This document shows positions 5,944 to 9,521 of a stretch of 9,521 nucleotides of DNA, one piece after another. This stretch comes from Candidatus Brocadiia bacterium (GTDB lineage: Bacteria > Planctomycetota > MHYJ01 > WSZJ01). The notes below the pieces were generated by a model, which worked only from the letters and a program-made list of their open reading frames with translations, did no database searches and was not told the origin of the DNA. Every line of letters begins with the position of its first letter. Position 1 is the stretch's first letter. Position numbers and translations under genes: made by a program. The stretch spans positions 1 to 9,521 of the forward strand of contig JABWAY010000151.1 of the NCBI GenBank assembly GCA_013360825.1, given 5' to 3'.

Positions 5944-8913
5944 CTATTCGCCGTCAGGCGCGGGTTTATCCTTGGGGGCCGGGGTTTCCTCCGGCTTCTT
6001 GTCCTTGTTCGGATCGAACGGCTCGGTCCCGATGCACTTTCCGTCGGGCTGGGCAGGTGCGGCGCCCTTCTCGTTCGAACGGCTGCCGGCCTTCACGGGT
6101 TCGTCCTTCTTCGGGGCCGGAGGATCCGCCGCCTTCCGGTCGCCGTCCCCGCCGCCGTTCACTCCGCCGCGCCGGCCCGGTGCGGCCCTGGACTTGTCTT
6201 CGCGCGATTCGGTCCCGAGGTGGCTCGCGGCGCGCCCCAGGTTCTCGGTCCACATCGTACCATTCACGCAGCCGATCCCGATGTGGTTCCACGCGTCGCT
6301 GAGCATGTTCCGGTGGTGCCCGCTGGAGTTGTACCACCCGTCGAACGCCGCCTTGGGCGACCCGTACCCCGTCGCGATGTTCTCCCCGACCCCGCCCGTG
6401 TACCCCTCGAGCTTCGCTCGGTCCATCGGGGTCCGCCGCGTCGAAATCGGCGACTCGTGGGCGAAGTACGCCATCTCGACCATCTCCGTCGAGTGCTTCT
6501 CCGCCGTCTTCCCGAGAAGCTCGTCGTGCTGCAGGATCTCGCGCCCCATCATCTCGCGGTACTCGTTCGTGATGGTGATGCAGTCGATCTCGAACCCGCT
6601 CATGCCGCCGTCGTTCTTCCTGTTGTACTCCCAGACTTTCCGGTTGTACTCGAGCAGCTTCCGCTCCCGCGCGTCCAGGCAGACATTGCGCAGGTGGAGC
6701 TTCTCGCCGATCGCGGACAGCAGGTTTTCAAACTCCTCCAGGTCGGCGTCGTTCGCGCTCTCGCCCATCTCCGCCAGCCACCCGTTCGTCGTCTGCCCCG
6801 CCTCCACCAGCACCCGCACTCCCTCGTCCAGAACCACCGTCTTCAGCGGCTTCTCCCAGAGGTCGCGCACCAGCTTGACCGCGTCGTCCACCACCGGCTG
6901 ACCCTCGACGCCGTGGTTCTCGTCCGGGTAGATCGTCTTGTCGTAGATCACCCGGATCGCCTCGGCGCGCACCAGGTTGAGCTGGCGCTTCATGTCCTGC
7001 AGCGCCTTGAAATTCGAGACCGCCGGCGAGGACTGCAGGCTCTTCATGATGGCCTGCCGCTTCGCCCTCAGCTCCTTCACGTAATAGCCGGTCGCCACCG
7101 CCTTGAATTCCGGCGTCAGCGTGCCGTCGTCCGCAATCTCGCGGTAGATCCGGTACCCCTCGGACGCCGATTTGGTGTCGATTTTCGCCACCAGGCCCGC
7201 ACCCTTGCGCGCCTTGTGGTCGAGTTTCGCGTAGGTGAACTCCGTCCCCGTGTACCAGCCCCGCTCGTAGTACACGAATCCGTCCGCGGGAACCCCCATC
7301 TGCCGGACCCGGGCGATCAGCCCGAAGACCTCGCTCCGGAGCGCCTCCTGCTTCGACAGCCCGAACAGGATCTCCGCCCCGCTCTCCGCAAGCCGGTTCT
7401 CGTAGCAGAACGCCGCAAGCCCGAGCAGGTCCGTCTCGTTCAGTTCCAGGAACCGGAAGTACGCGAGCATGTCGGCGCCGGGGACCTGCGTCCATTTCCG
7501 CCCCGTCGTCCCACCCTTGCCCGAAGGATCGCGGAACTCGATCGTGACGCCGAGATCGGCCGCCTGCGACAGCCAGCCGTTCACGCCGCCCCCGAGGTCG
7601 ATCAGCCTGTCCTTCAGCGCGCCGGAGTTGATCGCCGCATGAAGCTTGCCGAAGATCGAGGCCTGGCGCTCGATGTCGATCTTGCGCCCCGCCGCTCCCT
7701 CACGCTCCTTCGGCCCCATCCCCGACAGCGCCTTGTCCAGCGCCTTCAGCGCCTCCGCATACCGCCGCGCCTTCACCAGATCCCCCACCGCCAGCATCGA
7801 CTCCTGCGCCGCGGCGGACATCTCGGGCGCACCCGACGCATACGCCGCCGTGACGCCCGAGAGGCGCTGGATGGCACGGGTCTTCGAAGCGATTTCGTAT
7901 CCGAACCGCGTCCCGCTGTACCGGCTCTGCTGCGATCCGAGCAGGGCGATCGCCTCCCCGTACTTCTCCGCCCGGGTCATCGCATTGACCTTGTCCTGGA
8001 GCGCATCCCAGCTCTCCGCCGCTGCGGCGAGCGAGCCGCGCAGTTTCTCGGACATCCTTTCGCGAAGCGCCCCCTCGGGCGCTTCGAGGAGGAAGCGCTT
8101 GGCCTCGTCGACGGCCCCGGCGAAGTCCTCCTGCGCGAGGTACGCGTCGATCTGGGCGGAGGCGGCCTCGAACCGGCTGCTGGCGTTGAGCGCCATCTGG
8201 GCGGTGAGCAGGTCGGCGAAATCCCTGTCGCGCCTCGCCTTTGCCTCGGCGGTGGTGCGCGCGAGCGTCGTGCGGAACTCGTCGCGCTTGGCGCTTGCTC
8301 GCTTGAGCAGGTCGGCCTCGGGGTTCGTGACGATGAACGCCTCGAGGCGCGCGATGGCGTCCTCGTAGTCGCCGCTGTCCGCTAGGGAGACGGCGGACTT
8401 GTAGGCGGACTCCTGGGCGCGGCGTTCGGCGATCGAGCCGCGGATCTGGTTCGTGACGATGAGGCCGCCGACGAGCACGGCGGCGGCGACGGTGATTTTC
8501 CGAGCGAGGGCGAACATCCTGGCCCGCGGGTCCGCGGCTGCCGGCACGGGGCGCGGGGGCTGGGTGTCCACCACGGTCTTTTCGATCGGCTCCGCGGTCA
8601 CCTTAGGCGGGATCTGGACCATCGGCTGTTTATCCGGCTGGAAGACGATCTCGAAGAGGCCGATGGCGATGACATCGCCGGGCTTGAGGGTCTGGGTATT
8701 GGCTTTTTCGCCGTTGATGGAGGTTCCGTTGGAGGACTCGAGGTCGACCAGTTTCCAGCCGTCGTCCACGCGGCGGATTTCCGCGTGGTTTCTCGAGGCC
8801 TTGGGGTCCTTGACCTGGATGGTGTTCTGAGCGGTGCGCCCCAGGGAGATGACGTCCTGGGTGAACGTGAACCGCTCTTCTGCGCCCTCGAACCTTACGA
8901 GCAGGTGAATCAT
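5944..8913 (-). CDS. FHA-TM-helical repeat-CAP membrane protein (copy B)
   Basis: This 989-residue tandem paralogue of copy A has the same domain order. The FHA domain (1-92) has GR (25-26), SRNH (40-43) and SSNGT...NG (60-68). The linker ends in arginine-rich sequence before a single membrane segment (about 139-156), again implying FHA inside and the remainder outside. Helical repeats run to about 430, including KARRYAEAL (381-389), which is shared with copy A. The conserved central region carries GKGGT (465-469), GWY (552-554) and IYDKTIYPDENHG (656-668). The CAP domain (778-893) has TNEYR, YFAHESP (His819), GENIA (Glu844) and SSGHHRNML (His866). The 96-residue tail is Lys/Pro/Asp-rich, unlike the Gly-rich tail of copy A. 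A strong AGGAG lies 6 bases before the ATG at 8913, and part of it falls in a hairpin. This is the first gene after the long spacer and probably leads the transcript. Roles as a scaffold, a receptor or an envelope anchor are all open; phosphothreonine binding is expected from the intact FHA residues. Confidence 0.93.
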   Translation of the reverse strand: MIHLLVRFEGAEERFTFTQDVISLGRTAQNTIQVKDPKASRNHAEIRRVDDGWKLVDLESSNGTSINGEKANTQTLKPGDVIAIGLFEIVFQPDKQPMVQIPPKVTAEPIEKTVVDTQPPRPVPAAADPRARMFALARKITVAAAVLVGGLIVTNQIRGSIAERRAQESAYKSAVSLADSGDYEDAIARLEAFIVTNPEADLLKRASAKRDEFRTTLARTTAEAKARRDRDFADLLTAQMALNASSRFEAASAQIDAYLAQEDFAGAVDEAKRFLLEAPEGALRERMSEKLRGSLAAAAESWDALQDKVNAMTRAEKYGEAIALLGSQQSRYSGTRFGYEIASKTRAIQRLSGVTAAYASGAPEMSAAAQESMLAVGDLVKARRYAEALKALDKALSGMGPKEREGAAGRKIDIERQASIFGKLHAAINSGALKDRLIDLGGGVNGWLSQAADLGVTIEFRDPSGKGGTTGRKWTQVPGADMLAYFRFLELNETDLLGLAAFCYENRLAESGAEILFGLSKQEALRSEVFGLIARVRQMGVPADGFVYYERGWYTGTEFTYAKLDHKARKGAGLVAKIDTKSASEGYRIYREIADDGTLTPEFKAVATGYYVKELRAKRQAIMKSLQSSPAVSNFKALQDMKRQLNLVRAEAIRVIYDKTIYPDENHGVEGQPVVDDAVKLVRDLWEKPLKTVVLDEGVRVLVEAGQTTNGWLAEMGESANDADLEEFENLLSAIGEKLHLRNVCLDARERKLLEYNRKVWEYNRKNDGGMSGFEIDCITITNEYREMMGREILQHDELLGKTAEKHSTEMVEMAYFAHESPISTRRTPMDRAKLEGYTGGVGENIATGYGSPKAAFDGWYNSSGHHRNMLSDAWNHIGIGCVNGTMWTENLGRAASHLGTESREDKSRAAPGRRGGVNGGGDGDRKAADPPAPKKDEPVKAGSRSNEKGAAPAQPDGKCIGTEPFDPNKDKKPEETPAPKDKPAPDGE

Positions 8914-9170
8914 TCAGGTCTCCTGGGGTGATGAGGGAAGCCGACCCCAGGTGTTTCGCAAAGGGCGTGCCTTTCTGCGATGGAAGGCTAACTTTGTACA
9001 AGTCTTTACCTCTACGGAAGTTATGTTTTCTCGATTCCTCCCCTCCGCCGTCAGGTGTTCACGCCGCCTTACCAGTAGCCCCAGAATATTCATCGCAAAC
9101 TCATTGACCATAATACGTTGCAGCGATCTTACCCGAGAGCGTACACCCGGCCTTACACTCCCCCTACCGC
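8914..9170 (-). other. 257-bp intergenic spacer, likely promoter region
   Basis: This is the only long gap in the window. By count, 9001-9120 is about 48% GC, clearly lower than the surrounding genes, which fits a promoter or leader. I see no convincing paired -35/-10 boxes. A TATTAT hexamer on the minus strand (9115-9110) is -10-like but lacks a good partner. No intrinsic terminator follows the upstream gene's stop, so read-through from it is possible. A weak stem (8957-8979, AAAGG/CCTTT plus CGC/GCG with a bulge) and the stronger stem at 8922-8951 would both lie in the 5' leader of copy B. Confidence 0.5.
8922..8951 (-). promoter_or_regulatory. Leader hairpin overlapping the copy B ribosome binding site
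   Basis: On the minus strand CCTGGGGT (8951-8944) and ACCCCAGG (8929-8922) form a perfect 8-bp stem around a 14-base loop. The last three bases of the downstream arm (AGG) are the first three of the AGGAG Shine-Dalgarno for the ATG at 8913. Folding would therefore partly hide the ribosome binding site. The inverted repeat is seen directly; a regulatory role is inferred. Confidence 0.5.
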
Positions 9171-9521
9171 CTACCGCCACTCCCCGAGATGCTTCTCCAG
9201 CAACTTCCGCACCCCTTCCCCACGCCCCTTCAAAAACCAGCTCCGCCGGATCTCGAACGCCGCTACCAACCCCAACAGCATCCCCCCGACAATCAACATC
9301 CACCACGCCGCACTCACCTCCCTCTCATACATCCACTGCAGACCCTTCCACCCCGCCACACCCACAATCGCCCCCGCCCCCAGCAGCGCATCCCGCTTGC
9401 GCCGATCCAGAACGCCGGCCGCCAGCGCGATCGCCCCGCCGATCAGCACCCAGGGAACATGGGCGCCGCCCGTCACGGGAAGCGAGGCGAGCGCCGCGTG
9501 GCCGAGCGCCACGGCGAGGGC
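9171..9521 (-). CDS. Multi-spanning membrane protein, C-terminal fragment
   Basis: The frame is open from the window edge (9521) to a TAG at 9171-9173, giving 117 visible residues with the N-terminus missing. A GTG at 9512 could start a 113-residue protein. However, the sequence before it is open and no ribosome binding site is visible in the nine bases available, so a truncated longer gene is more likely. Three hydrophobic segments are visible: VPWVLIGGAIALAAGVL, ALLGAGAIVGVAGWKGL and AWWMLIVGGMLLGLVAAF. They are separated by a basic DRRKRD loop and a MYERE loop. The protein ends in a basic tail (RRSWFLKG...KHLGEWR), suggesting a cytoplasmic C-terminus. I recognise no family. It lies upstream of the FHA-CAP pair on the same strand but is separated from it by 257 bases, so shared function is uncertain. 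Confidence 0.75.
   Translation of the reverse strand, partial: ALAVALGHAALASLPVTGGAHVPWVLIGGAIALAAGVLDRRKRDALLGAGAIVGVAGWKGLQWMYEREVSAAWWMLIVGGMLLGLVAAFEIRRSWFLKGRGEGVRKLLEKHLGEWR

Noticed and set aside
6220..8385. Long plus-strand open frame of 721 codons opposite FHA-CAP copy B
   Set aside because: Same reasoning: low-complexity Arg/Leu/Val/His translation, no recognisable domain, and antisense to a well-supported gene.
8914..9111. Small minus-strand frame (65 codons) ending in TGA directly before the copy B ATG
   Set aside because: It is in frame with copy B and is simply the upstream extension to the nearest ATG. It has no Shine-Dalgarno and an unremarkable translation. A coupled leader peptide cannot be excluded but is not supported.
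9061..9140. Plus-strand TTGACC followed by ATAATA-like sequence as a promoter
   Set aside because: The spacing between the two elements is far too short, and no plus-strand gene lies downstream of it.

Overview
The window is GC-rich bacterial DNA in which every credible gene reads on the minus strand. The gene content is a Hanks-type kinase, FHA proteins, a HEAT-like/VWA protein with an 'LTGMDFGYNAKAWDEWW'-type motif, and CAP-domain proteins on long helical-repeat scaffolds. That mix resembles Planctomycetota or a related phylum. This is an inference from protein style; the window carries no rRNA or marker gene.

In the direction of transcription (high to low coordinates) the layout is as follows. 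(i) 9521-9171 is the C-terminal end of a multi-spanning membrane protein cut by the window edge. (ii) 9170-8914 is a 257-bp, relatively AT-rich gap. It is the only long spacer and so the best place for a promoter, and it ends in a hairpin that overlaps the ribosome binding site of the next gene. (iii) 8913-5944 and 5912-3003 are two tandem paralogues of 989 and 969 residues. Both have the order cytoplasmic FHA domain, one membrane segment, extracytoplasmic helical repeats, an unfamiliar conserved central region, and a CAP (SCP/YkwD-like) domain, ending in unlike low-complexity tails. (iv) 3002-2847 is a 156-bp leader with three GC-rich hairpins. (v) 2846-1227 is a secreted HEAT-like plus VWA protein with an intact MIDAS metal site. 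(vi) 1211-1178 is a strong intrinsic terminator. (vii) 1159-1 is a Ser/Thr kinase with intact catalytic residues and a proline-rich C-terminus that runs off the window.

The most coherent reading is a membrane-spanning phospho-signalling or envelope module. The kinase would phosphorylate threonines, the FHA heads of the two membrane proteins would read them in the cytoplasm, and the CAP domains and the VWA protein would act outside the membrane. The domain calls rest on visible motifs. The functional link between the genes is inferred from gene order and from the known FHA-phosphothreonine/kinase pairing. The terminator between the VWA and kinase genes means the kinase may be expressed separately or by read-through.
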